The notes under the pieces are model-generated. The model was not told the DNA's origin and did no database searches. It saw only the letters and a program-made list of their open reading frames with translations. This document shows positions 43,378 to 52,713 of a stretch of 64,000 nucleotides of DNA, in pieces. Every line of letters begins with the position of its first letter. The first letter of the stretch is position 1. Made by a program: the position numbers and the translations under genes. Source of the DNA: JASLMY01 sp965226475. GTDB lineage: Bacteria > Pseudomonadota > Alphaproteobacteria > GCA-2731375. The stretch is taken from positions 682,001-746,000 of the forward strand of contig CBDDDJ010000004.1 in the NCBI GenBank assembly GCA_965226475.1. The letters are read 5' to 3'.

Positions 43378-44493
43378 TCACGCCGCCAGTGTCGTCGCCA
43401 GAAAAGCCTCGAGATCGCTCGTGTCGACCTCGCGGCTGACGAAGGTCTTTCCGATCGCCTTGGCCAACACGAAGGTCAGCCGGCCGTCGCGCACTTTCTT
43501 GTCCTGGCGCATATGGGCGACCAGGCGGGCGAGATGTTCGGGTCCGAGGCCCGCGTCCGCCGCCCGCGTCGGCAGGCCGACGGCGTCCAGGTGGCGCTTG
43601 GCCCGCGTCGCGTCCTGGCCGGCGCAGAGCCCGAGCCGAGCCGAGAAATCGAACGCCATCACCATGCCGATGGCCACCGCCTCGCCGTGCAGCAGGCGGT
43701 CCGAATAGCCGGTCTCCGCCTCCAGCGCGTGCGCGAAGGTGTGACCGAGGTTGAGCAGGGCGCGCACGCCCGCCTCCCGCTCGTCGACGCGGACGAATTC
43801 CGCCTTGGCCCGGCAGCTGACCTCGACCGCGTGGGCCCGCAGCGCAGCGTCGCCAGCCAACAGATCCGCCCCGTGCCGTTCCAGCCACTCGAAGAAATCG
43901 GCGTCGCCCAGCAGGCCGTACTTCACCACCTCGCTATAGCCCGCCAGCAGCTCGCGCCGGGGCAGGCTGTCGAGAAGGTCGACATCGGCCAGCACCAGGC
44001 GGGGCTGGTGAAAGGCGCCGATCAGGTTCTTGCCCCGCTTGGCGTTGATCGCCGTCTTGCCGCCGACGGCGCTGTCGACCTGGGCCAAAAGGGTGGTCGG
44101 AATTTGCACGAAATCGATCCCGCGCCGCAGTAGGCTGGCGGCGAAGCCCGCGAGATCGCCGATTACGCCGCCGCCGAAGGCGATCAGAACATCGTCTCGC
44201 GCCACCTCGATCTCGATCAGCCGGTCGAGCAGGGCTTCCAGCGTCGCGAAGCTCTTGGTCCCTTCGCCCGGCGGCAGCAGAACCGCCTCGCACGCGATGT
44301 CCTCGGCCGCGAGCGCGGCGCGGAGCGCCTCCAGATGCAAGTCGGCGACCCGTTGGTCGGCCACCACGGTCGCGCGCGGGCGCTTCAGCACCGGGGCGAT
44401 CAGCGCGCCGGCGCGGGCGAGCAGGCCGCCGCCGATCAAAATGTCGTAGCCGCGTTCGCCCAGATCGACATGCAGGCGATGTTCGCCGTTCAT
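43378..44493 (-). CDS. aroB: 3-dehydroquinate synthase
   Basis: A 371-residue AroB converting DAHP to 3-dehydroquinate (shikimate pathway, step 2; NAD and Zn dependent). Motifs are AFGGGVIGDLAGFAAS, AQVDSAVGGKTAIN, GYSEVVKYGL, ALLNLGHTFAHALE (Zn His) and LLHGEAVAIGMV. The ATG at 44493 overlaps the aroK stop as ATGA, which fixes the start. A longer upstream frame is only an overlap with aroK. Length is typical. Confidence 0.97.
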   Translation of the reverse strand: MNGEHRLHVDLGERGYDILIGGGLLARAGALIAPVLKRPRATVVADQRVADLHLEALRAALAAEDIACEAVLLPPGEGTKSFATLEALLDRLIEIEVARDDVLIAFGGGVIGDLAGFAASLLRRGIDFVQIPTTLLAQVDSAVGGKTAINAKRGKNLIGAFHQPRLVLADVDLLDSLPRRELLAGYSEVVKYGLLGDADFFEWLERHGADLLAGDAALRAHAVEVSCRAKAEFVRVDEREAGVRALLNLGHTFAHALEAETGYSDRLLHGEAVAIGMVMAFDFSARLGLCAGQDATRAKRHLDAVGLPTRAADAGLGPEHLARLVAHMRQDKKVRDGRLTFVLAKAIGKTFVSREVDTSDLEAFLATTLAA

Positions 44494-45053
44494 TTCCGGG
44501 TCGTCCTTCCGCCTTCCGCCGCGCGTTCCGCCAGGGCCTCGACGACCGCCTCCACCACTTGGTCGTGCGGGCCGTCGGCGCTGTCGATGACGATGTCGGC
44601 CTCGCCATAAACCGGATAACGCGCATCCATCAGCCGCGCCATCGTCCGTTCCGGGTCCCCCTGTTTCAACAGCGGCCGGTCCCGGCGCCGGCGAACCCGC
44701 TTCATCAAGGTCGGCAAGTCGGCGCGGAGCCAGACGGAAATGCCCGCCTCGCGGATCGCCTCGCGCGTTTTGGCGCTCATGAAGGCGCCGCCACCGGTGG
44801 CCACCACCCGCCTCGGTTCCGTCAGCAGGCGGGCGATTACCCGCTCCTCGCCCTGGCGGAACTCGGCCTCGCCGAAGCGTTCGAAAATCTCCTCGATGGT
44901 GCAGCCGGCCGCCGCCTCGATCTCGTCGTCGGCGTCGACGAAGGGGAGCGCCAGGCGCCGTGCCAAGCGGCGGCCGATCGCGCTCTTGCCGGCGCCCATG
45001 ATGCCGACGAGGACGATCGATCGCTCGCGAGTTGGTTTTGGGCAATCATTCAT
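44490..45053 (-). CDS. aroK: Shikimate kinase
   Basis: A 187-residue AroK/AroL phosphorylating shikimate with ATP (step 5 of the pathway). The P-loop is VGIMGAGKSAIGRRLARRL, followed by DADDEIE (shikimate-binding Asp), FGEAEFRQGE and ATGGGAF, then the lid RRRRDRPLL. It is the first gene of aroK-aroB-corC and overlaps aroB by four bases. A divergent promoter region of about 235 bp separates it from the next operon. Confidence 0.97.
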   Translation of the reverse strand: MNDCPKPTRERSIVLVGIMGAGKSAIGRRLARRLALPFVDADDEIEAAAGCTIEEIFERFGEAEFRQGEERVIARLLTEPRRVVATGGGAFMSAKTREAIREAGISVWLRADLPTLMKRVRRRRDRPLLKQGDPERTMARLMDARYPVYGEADIVIDSADGPHDQVVEAVVEALAERAAEGGRTTRK

Positions 45054-45288
45054 CGCCGGCGGCTGTCGAATAACTCGTGAAAAAGCGGCAATGCCACGGG
45101 CGCCAGCCGTTGTCAGCTTGGATGTCGGAGGATAGACTGCCCAAATTCCGCCATGATTTCAATCTAATCACGCATTTGGTTGAATCCTGTCGGTCGGAGG
45201 CCGCGCGCGTGGCCGGAACGCCACGGTATTTCGGGAGCGTATCGGACCGCGCGCGAGCGGCGTTAGAGGCTGGCGGCAATACTGAAAC

Positions 45289-45429
45289 ATGAAGAAGCTC
45301 TGGCTGGTCGCGACTTTGTTCATTGTTTTCGCCCTTGCCGGCCTGGCGGTGTACGTGACCTTTTGGGACATCCCGCCGCCGAAGACCCGGATCGAGGTCC
45401 AGATCTCCAATGATCGTTTCCCCAATTGA
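45289..45429 (+). CDS. Small single-pass membrane protein
   Basis: 46 residues: KKLWLVATLFIVFALAGLAV forms one membrane segment, then a short tail with DIPPPKTRIEVQI ends ...FPN. It is too short for usual gene-finding cut-offs. Its 3' end overlaps the start of the next gene by 20 bases, and its site between divergent aroK and the xerD operon is, to my knowledge, recurrent in Rhodospirillales. Function unknown. Confidence 0.65.
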   Translation: MKKLWLVATLFIVFALAGLAVYVTFWDIPPPKTRIEVQISNDRFPN

Positions 45430-47269
45430 GCGCGCCGCCACCCGATGCCTCGCGGCCTTGCTCGGGGCGCTGATCCTGATCCCGACTCCGGCGGCATGGG
45501 CCCAGCAGGGCGATCAGCGATTGGGCGCGCCGGTCCAGCTCCACCCGGGGAACCCCGCCGCCGCTCCGCAGGAGGAGCAGACCGTGCCGATTGTACCGGC
45601 CGCGCGCGAGGCGGGCGGGAACCTTGAGAGCCGCCGTCTGCCGGGCCGGGCGGTAAAGCCCGGAAAGCGTGCCGGTGGCATCGAGATCAGCCGCCTGCGC
45701 GCCTTCGATCCGGCGGCGGTCGGCCTGCTCGGCGAGGACGATGGCGGCCTCGGCGCCGACATGTGGGCCGGCAGCCGGCTTGACGCCGTCGTTGCCCTGC
45801 TGTCGCGCCTGCCGGTCGACGGCCACTCGCCGGTCATGCACGACCTCGCCCGCCGCCTGCTGCTGACTGGCGCGCGCGTGCCCGAGGGCGACGGCAAGGA
45901 GGGCTCGGATCTGCTCCTCGCCCGTCTCGACCGCCTCGCCGCCGGCGGGTGGACCAGCGATGTCGCGGCCCTGTTGCAACGGGCGCCGCCAGCGCTCGAG
46001 GCGCCAGGGCTGCTCCGCGCCCGACTCGACGGTTTCTGGCTCGCCGGCGACCGCGACGGCGCCTGCGCGATGGCCTTCAACATGATCAATCGATCAAACG
46101 CGCCGGTCTGGCTGAAATCGGCCGCGTTCTGCCATGCCCTCGACGGCGACGCCGACCGGGTGGCGCTCTATGAAGAGCTGCTGCTGGAGGCCGACGCCGG
46201 CACGCGCGACGAGCCCTATCACGCCCTTCTCGGCGCGGCGAGCGGGCGGGGCGGCAAGCCGCTCGAAAGTCTGCCCGCGCCGGAGCCGCTGCACCTGGCC
46301 ATGCTCCGGGCCGTCGACTGGCCGCTGCCGGCTGACGCCATGTCCAACGCCTCGGCGCCCATCGCCCGCCACATGGTCGAGAACGACGGCACGCCCGAGG
46401 CGCTGCGCCTCGAGGCGGCGGAACGGGCCGCGCAGAGCCGGGTGCTCCCCATAGCCAGGCTCCGCGAGCTCTACGCGCTCGCCCGCTTCGAGGCGCCGGA
46501 ACGTGCGGCCGCCGAGGAATGGGCCGAAGCCAACCCCGGCGCCCGCGCCAACGCGCTGCTCTACCAGACGGCACGGGCTCGCAAGCGCCCCGTCGACCGC
46601 GCCCGCTTTCTCGCCAGCGCGCTTCGGGGCGCCCGGGCGTCGGGCCGCTTCGCGGTGGTGGCCCGCGCCAACAAGACGGCATTGATGACGCTTCGCCCGG
46701 TGCCGGGACTGATCGATTTCGCCGCCGAGGCGGGCCGCGCCCTGCTGGTCGCCGACGAGCCCGAACTGGCGCTCAGCTGGTACCGGCTGGTGGAGGAGGG
46801 GGGCGATCCCGGCCGGGAAGCCGCCTGGCGATCGCTCTGGCCGGGGATGCTGGTCGCCGACGAGGGTGCGCGGGTGCCGCTCGACCCGGAGCGTTTCGTC
46901 GCCTGGTGGCGCGCTTCGGGGTCGGCGGAGGCGGCGGAGCGCATGCGTCACGCCGTCCTGCTCTTGACGTTGCTGGAGGCCTTGGGGCAAACCGTGCCCG
47001 AGGCGACGTGGGCGCTGCTCTACGCGGACGCGGAGACGACGAGGGAATTGGCCGCTTCGCCCGTGCTTCTGCGCGGCCTCGCCCGCGCGGCCGAAACGGG
47101 CCGTCGGGGTGAAACGGTGCTGCTGGCGCTGACGACGTTGGGCCGCGAGGGGCCCGCCGGGGCCGCGCCCGCGACGTTGGCGGCGGTGATCGAAGCGCTG
47201 AGGCGGCTGGGCTTCGAGGCCGAAGCGCGGGCCGTCGCGCTCGAGGCCGTGTTGGCCAGGGAGTTTTAG
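45410..47269 (+). CDS. Large exported hypothetical protein
   Basis: 619 residues. The N-terminal signal is LAALLGALILIPTPAAWAQQ. A short Pro-rich stretch follows, then a long Ala/Leu/Arg-rich helical region suggesting a tetratricopeptide-like solenoid (for example LRARLDGFWLAGDRDGACAM, AFCHALDGDADRVALYEELL). No enzyme motif was recognised. The ATG lies inside the end of the preceding small gene, so translational coupling is likely. It is followed 20 bases later by xerD. Confidence 0.8.
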   Translation: MIVSPIERAATRCLAALLGALILIPTPAAWAQQGDQRLGAPVQLHPGNPAAAPQEEQTVPIVPAAREAGGNLESRRLPGRAVKPGKRAGGIEISRLRAFDPAAVGLLGEDDGGLGADMWAGSRLDAVVALLSRLPVDGHSPVMHDLARRLLLTGARVPEGDGKEGSDLLLARLDRLAAGGWTSDVAALLQRAPPALEAPGLLRARLDGFWLAGDRDGACAMAFNMINRSNAPVWLKSAAFCHALDGDADRVALYEELLLEADAGTRDEPYHALLGAASGRGGKPLESLPAPEPLHLAMLRAVDWPLPADAMSNASAPIARHMVENDGTPEALRLEAAERAAQSRVLPIARLRELYALARFEAPERAAAEEWAEANPGARANALLYQTARARKRPVDRARFLASALRGARASGRFAVVARANKTALMTLRPVPGLIDFAAEAGRALLVADEPELALSWYRLVEEGGDPGREAAWRSLWPGMLVADEGARVPLDPERFVAWWRASGSAEAAERMRHAVLLLTLLEALGQTVPEATWALLYADAETTRELAASPVLLRGLARAAETGRRGETVLLALTTLGREGPAGAAPATLAAVIEALRRLGFEAEARAVALEAVLAREF

Positions 47270-47289
47270 GATCGGAGTCGGGAGGTGAA

Positions 47290-48195
47290 ATGGTGATGAC
47301 GGCGAGTGCTGAACGCTGGATCGAGGCTTTCCTGGAGATGCTCGCCGCGGAACGCGGTTCCGCCAGCAACACCATCCAGGCCTATCGCCGCGACCTCGCC
47401 GATTTCGTCGAGCACTTGGCGGGTGATCTGGTCGAAGCGGAAAAAGAAGACATCCGTGCCTATCTGGCCGCGCTCGCAGACGGTGGCATGGCCGCGTCGA
47501 CGGCGGCGAGGCGCCTTTCCGCGCTGCGCCAGTTCTACCGCTTCCTCCATGGCGAGGGGGTCCGCGGCGACGATCCGACCAGCGGCATCGACGCTCCGCG
47601 GCGCGGCCGCTCGCTGCCGAAAATATTGAGCGTGCGGGAAGTCGAACGGCTGCTGAACGCGGCCCGCGACTATCCGGGACCCGAGGGCGTGCGCTTCGTC
47701 GCCTTGATGGAGATCCTCTACGCCACGGGCCTCCGGGTAAGTGAACTGGTCTCGCTACCGTTCCCATCGGCAACGCCGGAACGTCCCTTCCTGATGATCC
47801 AGGGCAAGGGCGGACGCGAGCGGATGGTGCCGCTCAGCGTGCCGGCGAAAACAGCGCTCGCGAACTACGAGGCGGTCCGGGCACATTTCATGAAACGCGT
47901 GGACGATCACAAATGGCTTTTCCCCTCGCGTTCGAAAGGTGGCCATTTGACGCGCCAGCGCTTCGCGCAACTGATCGGCGAGCTGGCGACGCGCGCAGGG
48001 GTGGATCGCCGGCGCGTCTCGCCCCACAGCTTGCGTCACGCCTTCGCCAGCCACCTGTTGGCGGGCGGCGCCGATCTGCGCTCGGTGCAGCGGATGCTGG
48101 GCCATGCCGACATCTCGACGACGCAGATCTACACCCACGTCCTGGAAGAGCGGCTGCGCGACCTCGTGGAACGGCACCATCCACTGGCCGGCTGA
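47290..48195 (+). CDS. xerD: Site-specific tyrosine recombinase XerD
   Basis: A 301-residue tyrosine recombinase. The N-terminal SAM-like core-binding domain includes AERGSASNTIQAYRRDL. The catalytic residues are Arg in ATGLRVSELVSL, Lys in MIQGKGGRERMVPLS, His-x-x-Arg in SPHSLRHAFASHLL, His in RMLGHADIST and Tyr in TQIYTHV. With XerC it would resolve chromosome dimers at dif. XerD is favoured over XerC by length and context, but the two are close. Confidence 0.93.
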   Translation: MVMTASAERWIEAFLEMLAAERGSASNTIQAYRRDLADFVEHLAGDLVEAEKEDIRAYLAALADGGMAASTAARRLSALRQFYRFLHGEGVRGDDPTSGIDAPRRGRSLPKILSVREVERLLNAARDYPGPEGVRFVALMEILYATGLRVSELVSLPFPSATPERPFLMIQGKGGRERMVPLSVPAKTALANYEAVRAHFMKRVDDHKWLFPSRSKGGHLTRQRFAQLIGELATRAGVDRRRVSPHSLRHAFASHLLAGGADLRSVQRMLGHADISTTQIYTHVLEERLRDLVERHHPLAG

Positions 48196-48357
48196 GGATC
48201 CCTCCACGCGGCATTGCCCGGCTACCCGTTTCCCGGCCCGACCCGATCGGATAAAATTGCCCTATCTAGCAAGGGGTAGAACAGCTTTATCCATCCAATT
48301 GGCTCGGCGGAAGCGATTCCACTGGAATGGATGCCGCCTCAGCGGAGTAGAGCCGAC

Positions 48358-49179
48358 ATGACCCTCGACATCGCCACCGCCGCGCTGACCTATCCGGAGA
48401 TCGACCCGGTCCTGATCTGGATCGGCCCCTTTGCCATCCGCTGGTACGCGCTGGCCTATGCGGTCGGTCTCTTCATTGGCTGGCGTTACGTGCTGGAACT
48501 GAACCGCCGCCGCGTGAAGCTGATGGAGGATCGTGGTGTCGACGACTTTCTGCTCTGGATGACGCTTGGCGTGGTTCTGGGCGGCCGGTTCGGCTACGTC
48601 GTTTTCTACAAGCCCGGCTACTATCTCCAGAACCCCCTGGACGCCCTGCAGGTCTGGCAGGGCGGCATGTCGTTCCATGGCGGTCTCCTCGGAGTCGCGG
48701 TGGCGCTTTGGCTCTTCGCGGCGCGGCGCGGCATCGAGAAGCTCCGCCTTGCCGACCTGGTGATGCCGGCGATCCCGATCGGCCTCTTCTTCGGACGCCT
48801 CGCCAACTTCATCAACGGCGAGCTTTTCGGCCGCGCGACGGACGTCGCCTGGGGCATGGTGTTTCCCCGGGGCGGGCCCGAGCCGCGCCACCCGAGCCAG
48901 CTCTACGAGGCGGCGCTCGAGGGTCTGGTGCTGTTCGCCGTGCTTTCCTGGCTCGCCTGGCGCGGCCGGCTGTTCGAGCGGCCGGGCCTCGCCACCGGCG
49001 TGTTCCTCATCGGCTACTCGCTCGCGCGCGGCGTGGTCGAGCTGGTGCGCGAGCCCGACGCCCACCTCGGCACCCTCGTCGCCGGTCTGACCATGGGTCA
49101 GCTGCTGTCGCTGCCGATGTTGATCGCCGGAATCTGTCTCGCCATCCACGCCTGGCGCGGGCGCGAGGAACGGGCATGA
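48358..49179 (+). CDS. lgt: Prolipoprotein diacylglyceryl transferase
   Basis: About 273 residues with seven predicted membrane segments. It transfers diacylglycerol from phosphatidylglycerol to lipobox cysteines in the inner membrane. Key motifs are GPFAIRWYALAYAVG, QGGMSFHGGLLG (catalytic His) and the Lgt signature GRLANFINGELFGR followed by PRHPSQLYEA. The ATG at 48358 fits the family start. The stop overlaps the next gene as ATGA. Confidence 0.97.
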   Translation: MTLDIATAALTYPEIDPVLIWIGPFAIRWYALAYAVGLFIGWRYVLELNRRRVKLMEDRGVDDFLLWMTLGVVLGGRFGYVVFYKPGYYLQNPLDALQVWQGGMSFHGGLLGVAVALWLFAARRGIEKLRLADLVMPAIPIGLFFGRLANFINGELFGRATDVAWGMVFPRGGPEPRHPSQLYEAALEGLVLFAVLSWLAWRGRLFERPGLATGVFLIGYSLARGVVELVREPDAHLGTLVAGLTMGQLLSLPMLIAGICLAIHAWRGREERA

Positions 49180-50252
49180 CCAATGCCGAGCAAGCGCTTC
49201 GCCGCCTGATCTCCCATCAGGGTCCGGTGCCCGTTTCCTGCTTCATGGCGGAGGCGATGGCCCACCCCCGCCATGGCTACTACGCCGACGGCGGGCGGAT
49301 CGGCGCGGCGGGCGATTTCATCACGGCGCCGGAAATCTCGCAAATGTTCGGCGAGCTGATCGGTCTCTGGCTCGTCGACCTCTGGCGCCGCGCGGGCGCG
49401 CCGACGCCCTTTCGGCTGGTCGAGCTCGGCCCGGGACGCGGCACCTTGATGGCCGACGCGCTTCGCGCCGCCCGGCTAGATTCCGGTTTCACCGCCGGCG
49501 CCGAACTCCATCTGGTGGAGATCAACCGCGAACTCCGCGCCCTGCAGGCGCGCGCGCTCGCCGGCCACGCGCCGCGCTGGCACGACAACCTCCAGACGGT
49601 GCCCGAGGGAGCGATTCTGCTCGTCGCCAACGAGTTCCTCGATGCCCTCCCCGTCCGCCAGTTCCTTCGCGCCGGCGGCGGCTGGCGCGAGCGGCTGGTC
49701 GGGCTCGGCGGCGGCGGATTCGAGTTTCGCGCCGGGCCGGACCTGCCGCCCACCGGCCTCGCGGCTACCGCGCGCGCGACGGTCGGCGAGGGCGCGATCA
49801 TCGAACTCGGACCCGCGCGGGAAGCCCTGGTGGCCGATATCGCCCTGCGCATCCGCGCGGGCGGCGTTGGCGCCCTGTTGATCGACTATGGCCCGCGCGC
49901 GGCGGTGCCGGGCGACACGCTCCGCGCGGTGAAGGCGCATCGCCACCACCCGACGCTCGACTCCGTCGGCGAGGCGGACCTGAGCGCCGATGTCGACTTC
50001 GCCGCCGCCACCAGGGCGGCCGAGGCCGAGGGCGCGCGCGTCTGGGGCCCGGTCGGACAGGGGAATTGGCTCCGCGCCCTCGGGATCGATGCCCGGACCG
50101 AGTGTCTGGCGGACGCCGGGGATCCGGCGGCGGTCCAGCGGGCCCGCGATCGGCTCTGCGACGACGAGGAAATGGGCGCCCGCTTCCAGGTCCTGGCCCT
50201 CGCGCTGGCCGATGGTCCGGCGCCGGCGGGTTTCCCGGAGGCGGCGAGATGA
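49176..50252 (+). CDS. SAM-dependent methyltransferase of the NDUFAF7/MidA family
   Basis: 358 residues. Family motifs are HPRHGYYADGG, GAAGDFITAPEISQMFGELIG, the SAM-binding motif LVELGPGRGTLMADALRA, and VANEFLDALPVRQF. Eukaryotic homologues methylate an arginine of complex I subunit NDUFS2. Bacterial partners are less certain. The start overlaps lgt by four bases, and the stop overlaps the next gene in the same way, so lgt, this gene and the pgeF-like gene form a tightly coupled operon. Confidence 0.93.
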   Translation: MTNAEQALRRLISHQGPVPVSCFMAEAMAHPRHGYYADGGRIGAAGDFITAPEISQMFGELIGLWLVDLWRRAGAPTPFRLVELGPGRGTLMADALRAARLDSGFTAGAELHLVEINRELRALQARALAGHAPRWHDNLQTVPEGAILLVANEFLDALPVRQFLRAGGGWRERLVGLGGGGFEFRAGPDLPPTGLAATARATVGEGAIIELGPAREALVADIALRIRAGGVGALLIDYGPRAAVPGDTLRAVKAHRHHPTLDSVGEADLSADVDFAAATRAAEAEGARVWGPVGQGNWLRALGIDARTECLADAGDPAAVQRARDRLCDDEEMGARFQVLALALADGPAPAGFPEAAR

Positions 50253-51025
50253 CGCCCTTCGCGCTTTCCGCCGCCGGCCTCGACGGCCTCGACGGCGTTC
50301 GCCACGGCTTCTTCACCCGCCGGGGCGGCGTCAGCGGCAGCATCCATCGCGGCCTCAACTGCGGCTTCGGCTCCGACGACGATGCCGGCGCCGTGGCGGA
50401 GAACCGCCGGCGGGTGGCGGCGGCGATCGGCGCCGAGACCGGCCCGCTCACCGTGCATCAGGTGCACGGCACCACCGTCGCCCGAGCCGAGGGGCCTTGG
50501 CCCGACGGCGTCTCTCCCCGGGCCGACGCCCTGGTCTCGACGCGGCCGGACATCGCCCTCGGCGTGTTGGCGGCCGACTGCGCCCCGGTCCTGCTGGCGG
50601 ACGCGAGCGCGGGCATCGTCGCCGCCGCGCACGCCGGCTGGAAGGGCGCGCTCGCGGGCGTCACCGATGCGGCGCTCGCCGCCATGGTCGATCTCGGCGC
50701 GCGGCCCGAGCGTGTCCTGGCCGCCGTCGGCCCTTGCATCGCCCAGGCGAGCTACGAGGTCGGCCCCGAGCTCCGCGCCACCTTCCTCGGCCAGGCGGCC
50801 GGGAACGCGGCCTTCTTCCATCCCGGCGAACGAGAAGGACACCACCACTTCGATCTCCAGGGCTATGTGGCGGGACGGCTGGCCGGGGCGGGCATCGGCG
50901 CGGTCGCGCGGATCGCGCGGGACACCTACGCGGAAGAGGACCTCTTCTTCAGCTACCGCCGGGCGACCCACCAAGGCGAGAGCGATTATGGCCGCGCGAT
51001 CTCGGTCATCATGTTGACGCGGTAA
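50249..51025 (+). CDS. pgeF: Laccase-domain (YfiH/PgeF) multicopper oxidase-like protein
   Basis: A 258-residue protein of the PgeF/YfiH family (peptidoglycan editing factor; also reported as purine nucleoside phosphorylase/adenosine deaminase activities). Metal-ligand motifs are VHQVHGT, LAADCAPVLLAD, IVAAAHAGWKGAL and VGPCIAQ. Length is normal. It forms the last member of the lgt operon with a four-base overlap. Confidence 0.92.
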   Translation: MTPFALSAAGLDGLDGVRHGFFTRRGGVSGSIHRGLNCGFGSDDDAGAVAENRRRVAAAIGAETGPLTVHQVHGTTVARAEGPWPDGVSPRADALVSTRPDIALGVLAADCAPVLLADASAGIVAAAHAGWKGALAGVTDAALAAMVDLGARPERVLAAVGPCIAQASYEVGPELRATFLGQAAGNAAFFHPGEREGHHHFDLQGYVAGRLAGAGIGAVARIARDTYAEEDLFFSYRRATHQGESDYGRAISVIMLTR

Positions 51026-51041
51026 GGCTTAGGTAAGGCCG

Positions 51042-51107
51042 ATGCCCTATATCATCATCTTCGCCGTTCTGTTGCTGCTCGGCCTGTTGGCGAGTTGCTT
51101 CTTTTGA
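51042..51107 (+). CDS. Possible 21-residue membrane peptide with lipobox-like end
   Basis: The frame reads MPYIIIFAVLLLLG, then LLASCFF and stop. It is a single membrane segment with a LLASC motif like a lipobox. AGGTAAGG lies before the ATG, 16 bases after the pgeF-like stop. Very short frames occur by chance; support is the ribosome site and the concentrated hydrophobicity. Confidence 0.35.
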   Translation: MPYIIIFAVLLLLGLLASCFF

Positions 51108-51191
51108 ACGGCGTCGCCATTTGCGACGAGGCGATGCCCGCACGTATGCTTGCCTGGCGGGAAGGTGATTCGCGGTGACGGAAGGGCGTTT

Positions 51192-52706
51192 ATGAGCGAG
51201 GAATCCTCCCACTCGAAGTTTTCGGTGGCGATCATCGGCGCCGGCCCGGCCGGCCTGACCGCCGCGCACGAGCTGACCTTGGCCGGCCACGACGTCACCG
51301 TGCTGGAGCGCGACCCGGAGTACGTCGGCGGCATCTCCAAGACGGTGCGCCACAACGGCTACCACTTCGATATCGGCGGCCACCGCTTCTTCTCCAAGGC
51401 CCAGGAGGTGGAAGACTTCTGGCGCCGCATCCTGCCGGACGATTTCCTCGACCGGCCGCGCAAATCGCGGATCTTCTACAAGGGCCAGCTGTTCAGCTAT
51501 CCGCTGAAGCCGATGGACGCGCTGACCAAATTGGGCTTCTTCGAATCGATCCGCTGCGTCCTGTCCTACGGCCTGGCCCGCTTGAAACCGATTCCCCAGC
51601 CGCGCAACTTCGAGGAGTGGGTGATCAATCAGTTCGGCCGCCGCCTGTTCTCGATCTTCTTCAAGACCTACACCGAGAAGGTCTGGGGCATGAAGTGCAC
51701 CGAGATCTCGGCCGATTGGGCGGCGCAGCGGATCAAGGGTCTGTCGATGAGCAAGGCGATCCTGAACGCGATCTACAGCCCCAAGCCCAAGGACCGGGGT
51801 GCCGTCATCAAGACCCTGATCGACAGCTTCCGCTACCCCCGCCGGGGTCCGGGCATGATGTGGGAGCGGGCGAGCGAACTCGTCACCATGCGCGGCGGGC
51901 GGGTGGTGATGGACCGCACCGTCACCTCCTGCGGCCGCGATCCGGCGAGCGGGCGCTGGCGGATCTGGGCCAGGGACGCGAGCGGCGCCGACCATTCCTA
52001 CGAGGCCGACCACGTTATCAGTTCGATGGCGATGGCCGAGCTGGTGGCGGCGCTTGAACCGGCGCCGGCGCCGGCGATGGCCCGGGCGGCGAAGGCGCTC
52101 CGCTACCGCGATTTCCTCGTCGTCGCCCTGGTGATCAACGAGCGTGAACAATTCGACGACAACTGGATCTACATCCACGAGCCGCACGTGAAGGTCGGGC
52201 GGATCCAGAACTTCAAGTCCTGGTCGCCGGAAATGGTGCCCGAGGAAGGGCGAAACTGCTACGGGCTCGAATATTTCTGCTTCGAGGGCGACAGCCTCTG
52301 GGAGTCGGCCGACGAGGACCTTGTCGCGCTGGCGAGCGACGAGCTCGCCACCCTCGGTCTCGCCAGCTGGGACGACATCCTCGACGGCCATGTCGTCCGC
52401 CAGGAAAAGGCCTATCCGGTCTATGACGAGACCTACCAGGAAAACGTCGACGCCGTCCGCGCCGGTATCGAGCGGGACTATCCGAACCTGCATCTGGTGG
52501 GGCGCAACGGCATGCACAAATACAACAACCAGGACCACGCCATCATGACGGCGATGTTGACGGTCCAGAACATCCTGGCCGGTAAACAGCTTTACGACGT
52601 CTGGCGGGTCAACCAGGACGCGGAATATCACGAAGCCGGCGAGGCCGGCGCCGAAAGCGCGCTTGGCGCCAGCGGCGAACGGATGGTCCCCCGCCGGGTT
52701 TCGTAG
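51192..52706 (+). CDS. FAD-dependent oxidoreductase (amine oxidase/UDP-galactopyranose mutase-like)
   Basis: 504 residues. The N-terminal dinucleotide-binding motif is VAIIGAGPAGLTAAHELTLAG, followed by YHFDIGGHRFFSK and IFYKGQLFSYPL. FGRRLFSIFFKTYTEKVWGM matches proteins related to protoporphyrinogen oxidase and UDP-galactopyranose mutase. The C-terminal FAD motif is LHLVGRNGMHKYNNQDHAI. The ATG at 51192 directly precedes the FAD motif region. The substrate is not known; a role in polysaccharide or carotenoid-type metabolism is possible. Confidence 0.88.
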   Translation: MSEESSHSKFSVAIIGAGPAGLTAAHELTLAGHDVTVLERDPEYVGGISKTVRHNGYHFDIGGHRFFSKAQEVEDFWRRILPDDFLDRPRKSRIFYKGQLFSYPLKPMDALTKLGFFESIRCVLSYGLARLKPIPQPRNFEEWVINQFGRRLFSIFFKTYTEKVWGMKCTEISADWAAQRIKGLSMSKAILNAIYSPKPKDRGAVIKTLIDSFRYPRRGPGMMWERASELVTMRGGRVVMDRTVTSCGRDPASGRWRIWARDASGADHSYEADHVISSMAMAELVAALEPAPAPAMARAAKALRYRDFLVVALVINEREQFDDNWIYIHEPHVKVGRIQNFKSWSPEMVPEEGRNCYGLEYFCFEGDSLWESADEDLVALASDELATLGLASWDDILDGHVVRQEKAYPVYDETYQENVDAVRAGIERDYPNLHLVGRNGMHKYNNQDHAIMTAMLTVQNILAGKQLYDVWRVNQDAEYHEAGEAGAESALGASGERMVPRRVS

Positions 52707-52713
52707 ACTTCAT

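Noticed and set aside
43378..45045. Extended 555-residue frame for aroB
   Set aside because: The extra N-terminal part overlaps aroK in another frame. The ATG at 44493 with the ATGA overlap is the natural start.
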